Below are positions 7,320 through 16,640 of a DNA stretch of 64,000 nt, piece after piece. The stretch is from Streptomyces lavendofoliae (GTDB lineage: Bacteria; Actinomycetota; Actinomycetes; Streptomycetales; Streptomycetaceae): positions 310,001 through 374,000 of the forward strand of contig NZ_BMTP01000007.1 in NCBI RefSeq assembly GCF_014649735.1, in the 5' to 3' direction. Both the position numbers and the translations under genes were made by a program. How positions within the stretch are numbered: the first letter of the stretch is position 1; each line of letters starts with the position of its first letter. The notes beneath the pieces were generated by a model that had not been told where the DNA came from, made no database searches, and saw only the letters and a list, made by a program, of their open reading frames with translations.

Positions 7320-10300
7320 CTAGGCCGTCGCCGCGGGCGCTTCGGCCGGCTCCTCGCCGATGAAGGTGCGCCACAGCCGCGCGTACCGGCCGCCACGGGC
7401 CAGCAGCTCGTCGTGGGTGCCGTCCTCGGCGACGCGACCGTGGTCCATGACCACCACCCGGTCGGCGCGGGCGGCCGTGGTGAGCCGGTGGGCGACCACC
7501 AGGGTGGTGCGGCGGCCGGCCAGGCGGTCGGTGGCGGCGTTGACCTGCGCCTCGGTGGCCAGGTCCAGCGCGGCGGTGGCCTCGTCGAGCAGCAGGACGT
7601 CGGGGTCGACCAGCTCGGCGCGTGCCAGGGCGATCAGCTGCCGCTGGCCCGCCGACAGGTTCCGGCCGCGCTCGGCGACCTCGTGCAGGTACCCGCCGTC
7701 CAGCGTGGCGATCATGTCGTGGGCGCCGACCGCCCGGGCCGCCGCCTCCACCTCCGCGTCGGTCGCGCCGGGGCGCCCGTAGGCGATGGCGTCACGGACG
7801 GTGCCGGCGAAGAGGTACGCCTCCTGGGGCACCACGCCGAGGCGGTGCCGGTACGCGGTGAGGTCCAGGTCCCGCAGGTCGGTGCCGTCCGCGGTGACCC
7901 GGCCTGACGTCGGGTCGTAGAACCGGGCGACCAGCTTGACCAGCGTCGACTTGCCGGCGCCCGTCTCACCGACGAACGCGACGGTCTGCCCGGCCGGGAT
8001 GCGCAGGTCCACGCCGCGCAGCGCGGGCTCGTCGTCCTTGTACGCGAACGACACGTCCTCGAAGGCGATCTCGCCCCGCAGCGAGGGCACCGGCAGCGGC
8101 TTCGCCGGGGCGGCCGTGGACGTCCTCTCACGCAGCAGCTCCTGCATCCGCCCCAGCGAGACGGCCGCCTGCTGGTAGCCGTCGAAGACCTGCGACAGCT
8201 GCTGCACGGGCGCGAAGAACAGGTCGATGTACAGCAGGTACGCCACCAGGGCGCCGGTCGTCAGCGTCCCGGCCTCCACCCGCCCGGCGCCCACGATCAG
8301 CACCGCCGCCGCGGCCACCGACGACAGCAGCTGCACGAACGGGAAGTAGACGGAGATCAGCCACTGGCCGCGCACCCGCGCCGCCCGGTACTCCTCGCTG
8401 TGCTCCGCGAACCGCTCCGCGCCCGAGCGCTCGCGCCGGAACGCCTGCACGATCCGCAGCCCGGACACCGACTCCTGGAGGTCGCCGTTGACGACGCTGA
8501 TGCGCTCGCGGGCCAGCTCGTACGCCTTCACGCTGGACCGGCGGAAGAAGACCGTGCCGACCACCAGCAGCGGCAGCGTCGCGAAGACGACCAGCGCCAG
8601 CTGCACGTCGATCACCACGAGCGCGACCATGATGCCGAAGAAGGTCACCAGCGACACGAACGCCGTCACCAGGCCGGTCTGGAGGAACGTCGACAGGGCG
8701 TCCACGTCCGTGGTCATCCGGGTCATGATCCGCCCGGTGAGCTCCCGCTCGTAGTAGTCCAGCCCGAGGCGCTGGAGCTGCGCGAAGATCTTCAGGCGCA
8801 GCGCGTACAGCACCCGCTCGCCGGTGCGGCCGGTCATCCGGATCTCGCCGGTCTGCGCGATCCACTGGACCAGCACGGTCGCCAGCGCCAGCCCGCTCGC
8901 CGCCCACACCGCGCCCAGCGCGGCCTGCTCGACGCCCTCGTCGATGCCGTGCCGGATCAGGATGGGCAGCAGCAGTCCCATGCCCGCGTCGACGGCGACG
9001 AGCCCCAGGCTGACCAGCAGCACCGCCCCGAAGCCGCGCAGCAGCCGGCGCAGCCCGTACGAGTCCTCGGGCGCGACCGCCCGCGCCTCGTCGACGGCCG
9101 GGGTGTCGGTCGCCGGCGGCAGCGCCTCCACCTGGGCGAGCAGCTCGGGCGTGGCGCCGGGCGCCGCTGACTCGGCGGCCGGTTCGCCGCGCTCCCACAG
9201 GGCGGGCGTGATGCCCCGCTCCGCGTCGAACTCGGCGTCCAGCTCCTCCCGTACCGAACGGTCCTCGGGCAGGTCCATGGGCAGGGCGTGGCCGGGCGAG
9301 ACGCCGCCCAGCTCGTCGGGGTCGGTCAGCAGCCGGCGGTAGAGCGCCGAACGCCGCTCCAGCTCCTCGTGGGTGCCGATGTCGGACAGCCGCCCCCCGT
9401 CGAGGACGGCGATCCGGTCGGCGAGGTTCAGGGTGGAGCGGCGGTGGGCGATGAGCAGGGTGGTGCGCCCGGCCATGACGGACCGCAGCGCCTCGTGGAT
9501 CTCGTGCTCCACCCGGGCGTCCACCGCCGAGGTGGCGTCGTCGAGGACCAGCAGCCGCGGGTCGGTGAGGATGGCGCGGGCGAGCGCGATGCGCTGGCGC
9601 TGGCCGCCGGACAGGGTCAGGCCGTGCTCGCCGACCTTCGTGTCGTAGCCGTCCGGCAGGTCGCCGATGAACCCGTCGGCCTGCGCGGCGCGGGCGGCGG
9701 CGCGCACCTCCTCGTCGGTCGCGCCGGGCCTGCCGTACGCGATGTTGGAGCGGACGGTGTCGGAGAACAGGAAGCTGTCCTCCGGGACGAGGCCGATGGC
9801 GGCCCGCAGCGAGTCCATGGTCAGCTCGCGGACGTCGTGCCCGCCGACCAGGACGGCGCCGTGCGCGACGTCGTAGAAGCGCGGCAGGAGCAGCGATACG
9901 GTCGACTTGCCGCTGCCCGAGGAGCCGACGACGGCGACGGTCTCGCCGGGACGGATCTCCAGCGAGAACCCGTCGAGGACGGGCCGTCCGTCCTCGTAGG
10001 CGAAGGACACGTCGTCGAACTCGACGCTCGCGGGGGCGTCGGCCGGCAGTTCCCTGGTGCCGTCCTCGATCGCCGGCTCGGTGTCGATGAGCTCCAGGAC
10101 GCGCTCGACGCCCGCGCGGGCCTGCTGGCCGACGGTCAGGACCATGGCGAGCATCCGGACCGGGCCGACGAGCTGGGCGAGGTAGGTGGAGAAGGCGACG
10201 AACGTGCCGAGGGTGATCTGGCCGCGGGTGGCGAGCCAGCCGCCGAGGGCCAGCATGGCGACCTGCCCGAGCGCGGGCACGGACTGGAGCGCCGGGGTGT

Positions 10301-11033
10301 AGCGGCTGTTCAGCCTGATGGTGCGCAGGCGGCCGGCGAACAGCTTGCGGCTCGCCTCGCGGATCTTGCCGGTCTCCTGGTCCTCCTGCCCGAAGCCCTT
10401 GACCACGCGTACGCCGGTCACGGCCCCGTCGACGACGCCCGCGACCTGCGCGGCCTGGGCCTGGGCGTACCAGGTGGCGGGGTGCAGGCGGGTGCGGCTG
10501 CGCTTGGCGATGAACCACAGGGCGGGGGCGACCGCGAGGGCGACGAGGGTGAGCGGCAGCGACAGCCACGCCATGACGACGAGGGAGATCAGGAAGAGCA
10601 TGAAGTTCCCGATGGTCATCGGGAGCATGAAGAGCAGGCCCTGGATCAGCTGGAGGTCGCTGGTGGCGCGGCCGACGACCTGCCCGGTGGACAGCTCGTC
10701 CTGCCGCCGCCCGTCGAGCCGGGTGATCGTCCGGTACATCTCGGTGCGCAGGTCGTGCTGCACGTCGAGGGCGAGACGGCCGCCGTAGTAGCGGCGTATG
10801 TACGTCAGTACGTAGACGGCGACGGCGGAGGCGATCAGGAGCCCGGTCCAGACGGCGAGCGGACGCGTCCCGTCGCCGATGACGTCGTCGATGACGACCT
10901 TGGTGATCAGCGGGACGAGGGCCATCACGGCCATGCCCGCGAGGGAGGAGCCGAGCGCGAGCACCACATTGCGCCGGTACCGCCAGGCGTACCCGGACAG
11001 CCGCCGTGCCCATCCCTGCTCTGCCGCCGCCAC
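7320..11033 (-). CDS. Fused tandem ABC exporter (TMD-NBD-TMD-NBD)
   Basis: 1237 residues from GTG at 11033, with GGGAGG upstream. Two complete half-transporters are joined: TMD1 about 20-310, NBD1 about 335-575 with Walker A GSSGSGKS at 370-377 and signature LSGGQ, an acidic and Ala-rich linker about 590-660, then TMD2 and NBD2 with Walker A GETGAGKS near 1020. The second signature reads LSAGQ, a mild deviation. Actinobacteria usually encode such exporters as two genes, so this is a fusion. The substrate is unknown; a lipid, drug or peptide exporter is possible. It stands alone as a transcription unit. Confidence 0.92.
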   Translation of the reverse strand: MAAAEQGWARRLSGYAWRYRRNVVLALGSSLAGMAVMALVPLITKVVIDDVIGDGTRPLAVWTGLLIASAVAVYVLTYIRRYYGGRLALDVQHDLRTEMYRTITRLDGRRQDELSTGQVVGRATSDLQLIQGLLFMLPMTIGNFMLFLISLVVMAWLSLPLTLVALAVAPALWFIAKRSRTRLHPATWYAQAQAAQVAGVVDGAVTGVRVVKGFGQEDQETGKIREASRKLFAGRLRTIRLNSRYTPALQSVPALGQVAMLALGGWLATRGQITLGTFVAFSTYLAQLVGPVRMLAMVLTVGQQARAGVERVLELIDTEPAIEDGTRELPADAPASVEFDDVSFAYEDGRPVLDGFSLEIRPGETVAVVGSSGSGKSTVSLLLPRFYDVAHGAVLVGGHDVRELTMDSLRAAIGLVPEDSFLFSDTVRSNIAYGRPGATDEEVRAAARAAQADGFIGDLPDGYDTKVGEHGLTLSGGQRQRIALARAILTDPRLLVLDDATSAVDARVEHEIHEALRSVMAGRTTLLIAHRRSTLNLADRIAVLDGGRLSDIGTHEELERRSALYRRLLTDPDELGGVSPGHALPMDLPEDRSVREELDAEFDAERGITPALWERGEPAAESAAPGATPELLAQVEALPPATDTPAVDEARAVAPEDSYGLRRLLRGFGAVLLVSLGLVAVDAGMGLLLPILIRHGIDEGVEQAALGAVWAASGLALATVLVQWIAQTGEIRMTGRTGERVLYALRLKIFAQLQRLGLDYYERELTGRIMTRMTTDVDALSTFLQTGLVTAFVSLVTFFGIMVALVVIDVQLALVVFATLPLLVVGTVFFRRSSVKAYELARERISVVNGDLQESVSGLRIVQAFRRERSGAERFAEHSEEYRAARVRGQWLISVYFPFVQLLSSVAAAAVLIVGAGRVEAGTLTTGALVAYLLYIDLFFAPVQQLSQVFDGYQQAAVSLGRMQELLRERTSTAAPAKPLPVPSLRGEIAFEDVSFAYKDDEPALRGVDLRIPAGQTVAFVGETGAGKSTLVKLVARFYDPTSGRVTADGTDLRDLDLTAYRHRLGVVPQEAYLFAGTVRDAIAYGRPGATDAEVEAAARAVGAHDMIATLDGGYLHEVAERGRNLSAGQRQLIALARAELVDPDVLLLDEATAALDLATEAQVNAATDRLAGRRTTLVVAHRLTTAARADRVVVMDHGRVAEDGTHDELLARGGRYARLWRTFIGEEPAEAPAATA

Positions 11034-11146
11034 GTGGTGCCTCCCGTGAGAACCGGTGATCGAGCCGATGATCCGATCTACCGGAAGGCACCAACGCGGG
11101 CGCGAACGGATTTCATCCCTCCGCGATGATCGGCCTTTGGTCCTAG

Positions 11147-11196
11147 GACCGGGGTCGGGCCCCGGTCGAGCCCCGGCCGGTCCCGGGGCCGGGGCC
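11147..11196 (-). terminator. GC-rich hairpins after serine hydrolase gene
   Basis: GACCGGGG-tcggg-CCCCGGTC (11147-11167) is followed by a second GCCCCGGCC/GGCCGGGGC pair. Both lie just past the end of the minus-strand serine hydrolase gene and before the ABC exporter promoter. Confidence 0.5.
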
Positions 11197-11207
11197 GCGG
11201 GGCGGGG

Positions 11208-12164
11208 TCAGCGGGCGGCGCTGACCAGGTCCTGCGCGGCGCGGCCGGGCACGGCCGGGAGGGCCTCCTGCGGAACGGCGGGCGGGACGAAGGAGTCGCT
11301 CCGGGCGGCCGTGGGGTTCAGGTCGGCGTGGACGACGCGGGCGACGGCCTGGATGGTGTTGATGCCGTCCTGCATCGTCGCGTTGTCGTGCGTGAGCACC
11401 GTGATCTGGTAGTTGTGCGCGGTGCCGGTGAAGGCGCCGATGGAGTGCACGCGCCAGCCGTGGGTGGCGCGCGACAGCCAGCCGTTCTTCACGTGGATCT
11501 TGGCGGTGGCGGGCGCGCCGGCCGGGGTGCCCCAGCGCTGCGAGGAGACGACGGCGTTCATCAGCTGGAGGATGTACGCGCGCGAGGCGTCGGTGAGCAC
11601 GGTGTTCTTCGCGGTGACCAGCGCCAGCAGCTTCTGCTGGTCACGGGCGGTGATCTGGGTGAGACCCCAGTAGCCGCCGGAGCCCGGGACGGTCTTCGTC
11701 ATGCCGGCCGCCGTGAGGAAGCCCTTGATCTTGGTGACGCCCAGCTGCTTCCACAGCGCGCTGGTGGCGTCGTTGTCCGACTTGGTGATCATGGCGGTGG
11801 CGCGGGACTTCTCGGTCGCGGTGAGGGCCCGGCCGGTCTTCTGGGCGTCCCAGAGGAGGGTGGCGAGCACGGTCGCCTTGACCACGCTGGCGGAGTCGTA
11901 CGGCGTGTCCGGCCGCAGGACGCAGCTCGTCTTCGTGGTCCGGTCGTTCACCAGGATCGCGGTGGTGGACTTGCGGCCGGCGAGGGCGGCGGTGATGTCC
12001 TTGACCAGCTTGGCGGCGAGACCGGCCTTCTGGGAGGTGCACGCCACGGCCGGGGTGGCGGCGGTGGCGGGAGTGACGGTCGCGGCGGTCGGCAGGAGCA
12101 CCCCGAGGGCGACCGCGACACACACCGCCCCGCGACGGCGGCGGGATATGGAAAGTCTGTTCAC
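11208..12164 (-). CDS. Secreted beta-lactamase-fold serine hydrolase (class A-like)
   Basis: 318 residues with a signal peptide ending around ATAATPAVA. Penicillin-recognising motifs are present in order: Ser93-Val-Val-Lys96 (SxxK), Ser129-Asp130-Asn131 (SDN) and Lys226-Asn227-Gly228 in place of the usual KTG. The class A omega-loop motif ExxLN with the deacylating Glu is not recognisable, so true beta-lactamase activity is doubtful. A peptidase, esterase or wall-associated role is as likely. The GTG at 12164 has only a weak ribosome site. Confidence 0.8.
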   Translation of the reverse strand: MNRLSISRRRRGAVCVAVALGVLLPTAATVTPATAATPAVACTSQKAGLAAKLVKDITAALAGRKSTTAILVNDRTTKTSCVLRPDTPYDSASVVKATVLATLLWDAQKTGRALTATEKSRATAMITKSDNDATSALWKQLGVTKIKGFLTAAGMTKTVPGSGGYWGLTQITARDQQKLLALVTAKNTVLTDASRAYILQLMNAVVSSQRWGTPAGAPATAKIHVKNGWLSRATHGWRVHSIGAFTGTAHNYQITVLTHDNATMQDGINTIQAVARVVHADLNPTAARSDSFVPPAVPQEALPAVPGRAAQDLVSAAR

Positions 12165-12200
12165 GCATTCGATGACTCGGCAGCGCGCGAAAAGTTGTAC

Positions 12201-12233
12201 GCACGGGGCTCATCGGATCGATGAGCCCCGTGC
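12201..12233 (-). terminator. Perfect 15-pair hairpin terminator
   Basis: Arms 12201-12215 and 12219-12233 are fully complementary around a 3-base loop, 20 bases past the stop of the ThDP-enzyme gene. It separates that gene from the serine hydrolase on the same strand. Confidence 0.8.
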
Positions 12234-12252
12234 GAAGTGCGTCACACGCGCG

Positions 12253-13935
12253 TCACCGGTGCGTCGGCGCGAACATCCTCAGCACGGCCGGCAGGACGAC
12301 GACCGAAGGGCCGGGTTCGGCAAGGGACTTGGCGAGGTCCTCCCGCAGCGCCTCGGGGCTCGTGCGCAGAGCCGGGACGCCGAACGACTCGGCGAGCGCC
12401 ACGAAGTCCGGGCGGCCCAGCTCGGTGCCGGTGGCCTCGCCGAACGCCTCGGTCATGTACTCGCGGAGGATGCCGTACCCGCCGTCGTCGACGATCAGCC
12501 AGGTGACGTTCAGCCCGTACTGCCGGGCCGTGGCCAGCTCGGCGATCCCGTACATGGCGCCGCCGTCGCCCGAGACGGCCAGCACCGGCGTGGAGGGGTC
12601 GGCCGCCGCCGCGCCGAGCGCCGCCGGGAAGGCGTAGCCGAGGCCGCCGGCGCCCTGGGCGGAGTGCATGGTGTTGGGGCGGCGCGCGTCGAAGGCGGAC
12701 CAGGCCCAGTAGGTGAGGATCGTCATGTCCCAGAAACCGGGCGCCGCGTCCGGCAGGGCGTCGCGCACCGCGGCGAGGACCCGCTGCTCCAGGGCGAGGC
12801 CCTGGCCGTCGATGCGCTCCTGGACCCGGCCGAGGACGGCGCGCACCCGGTCGGCGGCGGCGGGGTCCTCGCGGGGCGGCACCGTCTCCAGGAGCGCGGA
12901 CAGCGCCAGACGGGCGTCGGCGTGGACACCCAGGGCCGGGTGGTTGGCCTCCAGCTTGCCGAGGTCGGCCTCGATCTGGATGACCCGGCCGCGCGGGGCG
13001 AAGGTGTGGTAGTTCGAGGACAGCTCGCCGAGCCCCGAGCCGACCACCAGGAGTACGTCCGCGTCCTCCAGGAAGTCGGTGGTGTGCCGGTCCTCCAGCC
13101 ACGACCGGAGCGACAGCGGATGCTCCCAGGGGAAGGCGCCCTTGCCTCCGAAGGTGGTGACGACGGGCGCGTCGATCCGCTCCGCCAGGGCCAGCAGCTT
13201 GCCGGACGCGTCGGAGCGCACGACGCCGCCGCCCGCGACGATCGCGGGCCGCTCGGCGTTCGCCAGCAGGTGCGCGGCGACGGCGGTCAGCTCGGGCCGG
13301 GGCGCGAGCTCCTCCGGGAAGGCGTCCACCGGCGTCACCACCGGCAGGGAGGCCGGTGCCGCCAGCACGTCCTGCGGGATCTCCACCCACACCGGACCGT
13401 GCGGCGCGGTCAGCGCGGACTCCCAGGCGGCGGCGATCGCGGACGGGATCTGCGACTGCGTGCGCACGGTGTGCACGGACTTGACGACGTCACGGAACGA
13501 CGCCTGCTGGTCGCGCAGCTCGTGCAGGTGGCCGTGGCGCCCGCCGCCGAGCCCGGCCACCGGCACCTGGCCGGCGATCGCCAGCACGGGCGCGCTGGCG
13601 GCTGCCGCCTCCTGGAGCGCGGCCAGCGACATCAGGGCACCCGGACCGGCCGACAGCAGGAGCGGGGCGACCTCGCCGGTGACCCGGCCGTAGGCGTCGG
13701 CGGCGAACCCCGCGTTGCTCTCCACGCGCAGGCCCACGTACCGCAGCCTCGACCGGCGCAGCGCGTCGAAGACGGCGAGCACGTGCTGGCCGGGCAGCCC
13801 GAAGACCGTCGTGGCCCCCAGCCCGGCCAGTGTCTCGACGACGAGGTCCCCGCCGGTGCGCCCGGCCGGCGGGTCGAGCGCCGCCTCGGTCTGCGCAGCC
13901 GTGGGCCGCAGCACGAGGTCGTGGTCGTGGGTCAC
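12253..13935 (-). CDS. Thiamine diphosphate-dependent enzyme (acetolactate synthase/decarboxylase-like)
   Basis: 560 residues from GTG at 13935, with AGGGGAG upstream. The PYR domain begins GGDLVVETLAGLGATTVFGLPGQH and keeps the ThDP-activating glutamate in VESNAGFAADAYGR (Glu72). A central DHS-like domain follows, then a PP domain with SGDGGAMYGIAELATARQYG and the DDGGYG magnesium segment. Family members form acetolactate or decarboxylate 2-oxo acids in the cytoplasm. It follows the agmatinase-type ureohydrolase on the same strand, about 105 bases away, so it may act in the same amine or guanidino-acid route. The substrate is not defined. Confidence 0.82.
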   Translation of the reverse strand: MTHDHDLVLRPTAAQTEAALDPPAGRTGGDLVVETLAGLGATTVFGLPGQHVLAVFDALRRSRLRYVGLRVESNAGFAADAYGRVTGEVAPLLLSAGPGALMSLAALQEAAAASAPVLAIAGQVPVAGLGGGRHGHLHELRDQQASFRDVVKSVHTVRTQSQIPSAIAAAWESALTAPHGPVWVEIPQDVLAAPASLPVVTPVDAFPEELAPRPELTAVAAHLLANAERPAIVAGGGVVRSDASGKLLALAERIDAPVVTTFGGKGAFPWEHPLSLRSWLEDRHTTDFLEDADVLLVVGSGLGELSSNYHTFAPRGRVIQIEADLGKLEANHPALGVHADARLALSALLETVPPREDPAAADRVRAVLGRVQERIDGQGLALEQRVLAAVRDALPDAAPGFWDMTILTYWAWSAFDARRPNTMHSAQGAGGLGYAFPAALGAAAADPSTPVLAVSGDGGAMYGIAELATARQYGLNVTWLIVDDGGYGILREYMTEAFGEATGTELGRPDFVALAESFGVPALRTSPEALREDLAKSLAEPGPSVVVLPAVLRMFAPTHR

Positions 13936-13967
13936 TGTTCTCCCCTTTTTCCCGAGGGCTCGGTTCG

Positions 13968-13999
13968 CCTCCGGGGCGCCTCAGGGCGCCCGGAGGGGC
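13968..13999 (-). terminator. Imperfect hairpin between speB and the ThDP-enzyme gene
   Basis: GCCTCCGGGGCGC and GCGCCCGGAGG pair with one bulge, about 40 bases past the speB stop. It may partly terminate speB transcription before the next gene on the strand. Confidence 0.45.
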
Positions 14000-14040
14000 C
14001 ACGCCCCACCACTCACCGTCGGCAGCCGCCCCCGCGCAGG

Positions 14041-15033
14041 TTACTTCGCGGACCGCTCCGCGCCCGAGGCGCGCTGGGCCGCGATCTGGCGGGACATGAT
14101 CGTCGTCAGCTCGTACGCGGTGTGCGACGCGGCGACCGAGGTGATCTCGGCGTGGTCGTACGCCGGGGCGACCTCGACGACGTCGGCGGAGACCAGGTTG
14201 CAGGACGCCAGGCCGCGCAGGATCTCCAGCAGCTCGCGGGAGGTCATGCCGCCCGCCTCGGGGGTGCCGGTGCCGGGGGCGTGGGCCGGGTCGAGGCAGT
14301 CGATGTCGATGGAGATGTACAGCGGGCGGTCGCCGATGCGCTGGCGCAGCTGGTCGGCCACCTCGTCGGCGCCGCGCCGGTAGACGTCGGCCGAGGTGAC
14401 GATGCCGAAGCCCATCTTCTCGTCGTCGGTCAGGTCCTGCTTGCCGTACAGCGGGCCGCGCGTGCCGACGTGGGACAGCGCCTCGGTGTCGAGGATGCCC
14501 TCCTCGACGGCGCGGCGGAACGGGGTGCCGTGGGTGTACTCGGCGCCGAAGTAGGTGTCCCAGGTGTCCAGGTGCGCGTCGAAGTGGAGCAGGGCGACCG
14601 GGCCGTGCTTCTTGGCGACCGAGCGCAGCAGCGGCAGGGCGATGGTGTGGTCGCCGCCCAGCGTCATCAGGCGGGCCCCGGTGCCGAGGAGGTCGTCGGC
14701 GGCGGCCTCGACCGTCTCGACGGCCTCGTTGATGTTGAACGGGTTCACGGCGATGTCGCCGCCGTCGGCGACCTGCGCGAGCGCGAAGGGGGACGCGTCC
14801 TGCGCCGGGTTGTAGGGGCGCAGGAGGCGGGACGCCTCGCGGATGGCGTTGCCGCCGAAGCGGGCGCCGGGACGGTAGGAGACGCCCGAGTCGAAGGGGA
14901 CACCGACGACGGCGACGTCGGCGGTGCCGACCTCGTCGAGGCGCGGCAGCCGCGCGAACGTCGCCGGTCCGGCGTACCGCGGGACGCGGGACGAGTCGAT
15001 GGGGCCGCGCGGCGTCTCGGGGGTGCTGCTCAT
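14041..15033 (-). CDS. speB: Agmatinase / guanidinobutyrase-family ureohydrolase
   Basis: 330 residues of the arginase/agmatinase fold. The binuclear manganese motifs are complete: GGDHT, DAHLDTWD and SIDIDCLDPAHAPGTGTPEAGG. The enzyme hydrolyses a guanidino group to urea plus an amine or amino acid; agmatine and 4-guanidinobutyrate are the usual substrates and cannot be told apart here. It is divergent from a PucR-type regulator and followed by a ThDP enzyme. Together they suggest a regulated nitrogen-scavenging route. The ATG at 15033 has GAAGG rather far upstream. Confidence 0.87.
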   Translation of the reverse strand: MSSTPETPRGPIDSSRVPRYAGPATFARLPRLDEVGTADVAVVGVPFDSGVSYRPGARFGGNAIREASRLLRPYNPAQDASPFALAQVADGGDIAVNPFNINEAVETVEAAADDLLGTGARLMTLGGDHTIALPLLRSVAKKHGPVALLHFDAHLDTWDTYFGAEYTHGTPFRRAVEEGILDTEALSHVGTRGPLYGKQDLTDDEKMGFGIVTSADVYRRGADEVADQLRQRIGDRPLYISIDIDCLDPAHAPGTGTPEAGGMTSRELLEILRGLASCNLVSADVVEVAPAYDHAEITSVAASHTAYELTTIMSRQIAAQRASGAERSAK

Positions 15034-15154
15034 GATCGGTTGGCCTTCTTTCGGTCGTCAGGTGCTGCTGTGTCCGGGTATGCGCTGCTTCGAGTGTGCA
15101 TGGCCGGTCGGGACGACAGTAAGTGGCCGGGGCGCGGCACTGAAGTGTACGTTC

Positions 15155-15182
15155 CCTCCATTGTTCGCGCTTCGAATGGAGG
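15155..15182 (+). promoter_or_regulatory. Inverted repeat overlapping the PucR-regulator ribosome site
   Basis: CCTCCATT (15155-15162) and AATGGAGG (15175-15182) are perfect inverted repeats separated by 12 bases. The right arm contains the GGAGG ribosome site for the start at 15191. In RNA the left arm would pair with the ribosome site; in DNA the repeat could be an operator for the divergent speB/PucR pair. Confidence 0.5.
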
Positions 15183-15190
15183 AAGCGTCC

Positions 15191-16609
15191 ATGACCCAGT
15201 CCGCCGCAGGACCGGTGCCCGCGCCCCCGGCGCCCCCGGTGCCGCTGAGCGCGCTGCTCTCCCGGGAGGACCTGGGTCTGCGGCTGCTCGCGGGGTCGCC
15301 CGGGACGGACGTGCACTGGGTGCACACCTCCGAGATGGCCGACCCCTATCCGTACCTGCTGGGCGGCGAGCTGCTGATGACGGCGGGCGTGCAGCTCACG
15401 GATCCCGAGCGGTACGTGGCGCGGGTCGCCGGGGCGGGCGCGGCGGCGCTCGGCTTCGGGGTGACACCGGTGTACGACACGGTGCCGGAGGGCCTGGTCG
15501 CGGCGTGCGTCCGGCACGGGCTGCCGCTGCTGGAGGTGCCGCCGAGGACGCCGTTCGCGGCGGTGGGGCGCGCGGTGTGGCGCCTGATGGCGGAGGCCCG
15601 GCACCGGGAGCTGCGCAGGGTGACGGACGCCCAGCAGGCGCTCGCCACCGCCGCGGCCCGCCCCGACCCGGTGCCCGCCGTGCTGCGGGCGCTGGCCTCC
15701 CGGCTCGCGGGGCGGGCCGCGCTGTACGCGCCGGACGGCTCGGAGCGGGCGGCGGCCGGCCGGCCCGTGGACCCCGCGGCCCTGGAGGCCCTGGCCCGCC
15801 TGGTGCGGGTGCTGCGCACCGGCGGTCACCCCGCCTCGGCGGCCGACACCGTGGACGGCGCCCACCTCGCCGCGTACGCCCTCGGCGGCGGCCGGGGCCT
15901 CGCGCTGGGCGTCGCGTCGGGGCACCGGGAGGCGGGCGACCACACGATCGCGGGCGTCGCGGTGGTCCTGCTGTCACTGCTCACCGCCCCGCACCAGGGC
16001 GCCGACGAGGCCACGCGTTCCGCGGCGCTGGTCCGGCTGCTGCTGGGCGCCGCCCCCGCCGACGTCGCCCCGCTCCTCGGGGACGCCCCGTGGACCGTGG
16101 TGCACGCGCGCGGTGAGGGCGCCCCGCCGCACGGCCCGCCGCCGCTGGGCACGCCGCTGGTGGACGCGCGGGAGGGCACCGTACGGGCGCTGCTGCCCGC
16201 CGGCCGGGACATCGCCCCGCATCCGGGCTGGACCCTCGGGGTCAGCGCCCCGGCGGCCCCCGACGGGCTGGGCGCGGCGGACCTCCAGGCCGCCCGCGCC
16301 CTGCGCCGCGCCGGGGCGGCGCACCTGCCGCTCGCCCGGCACCGCTCCGGCGGCATCGGCGCCCTGCTGGACCCGGACGAGGCCGCCGCGTACGCCCGCG
16401 CGCTCCTCGCCCCGCTGCCGGAGCCCCTGACCGAGACCCTGCGCACCTGGCTGTCCCTGCACGGCAGCTGGGACCGGACGGCCACGGCGCTGGGCGTGCA
16501 CCGCAACACGGTCCGGCAGCGGATCGCCCGGTGCGCGGCGCTGCTGGGCACGGACCTGGACGACGCGGAGGTGCGGATGGAGCTGTGGTTCGCGCTGCGG
16601 TGGTTGTAG
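15191..16609 (+). CDS. PucR-family transcriptional regulator
   Basis: 472 residues from ATG at 15191, preceded by GGAGG; an earlier ATG at 15175 lies on top of that ribosome site and is unlikely. Residues about 15-140 form the PucR N-terminal ligand-sensing domain (SALLSREDLGLRLLAGSPGT, WVHTSEMADPYPYLLGGELL). The C-terminal 60 residues hold the PucR helix-turn-helix (LSLHGSWDRTATALGVHRNT, then VRQRIARC). Regulators of this family control purine, amine or amino-acid degradation. The divergent ureohydrolase is the obvious target. Confidence 0.9.
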   Translation: MTQSAAGPVPAPPAPPVPLSALLSREDLGLRLLAGSPGTDVHWVHTSEMADPYPYLLGGELLMTAGVQLTDPERYVARVAGAGAAALGFGVTPVYDTVPEGLVAACVRHGLPLLEVPPRTPFAAVGRAVWRLMAEARHRELRRVTDAQQALATAAARPDPVPAVLRALASRLAGRAALYAPDGSERAAAGRPVDPAALEALARLVRVLRTGGHPASAADTVDGAHLAAYALGGGRGLALGVASGHREAGDHTIAGVAVVLLSLLTAPHQGADEATRSAALVRLLLGAAPADVAPLLGDAPWTVVHARGEGAPPHGPPPLGTPLVDAREGTVRALLPAGRDIAPHPGWTLGVSAPAAPDGLGAADLQAARALRRAGAAHLPLARHRSGGIGALLDPDEAAAYARALLAPLPEPLTETLRTWLSLHGSWDRTATALGVHRNTVRQRIARCAALLGTDLDDAEVRMELWFALRWL

Positions 16610-16640
16610 CCCCCGCCGGAAGCAGGACGCGAGCAGTGCG

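Noticed and set aside
12253..16609. Considered as part of a secondary-metabolite cluster
   Set aside because: No biosynthetic core enzyme, carrier protein or tailoring genes are present; a catabolic module is simpler.
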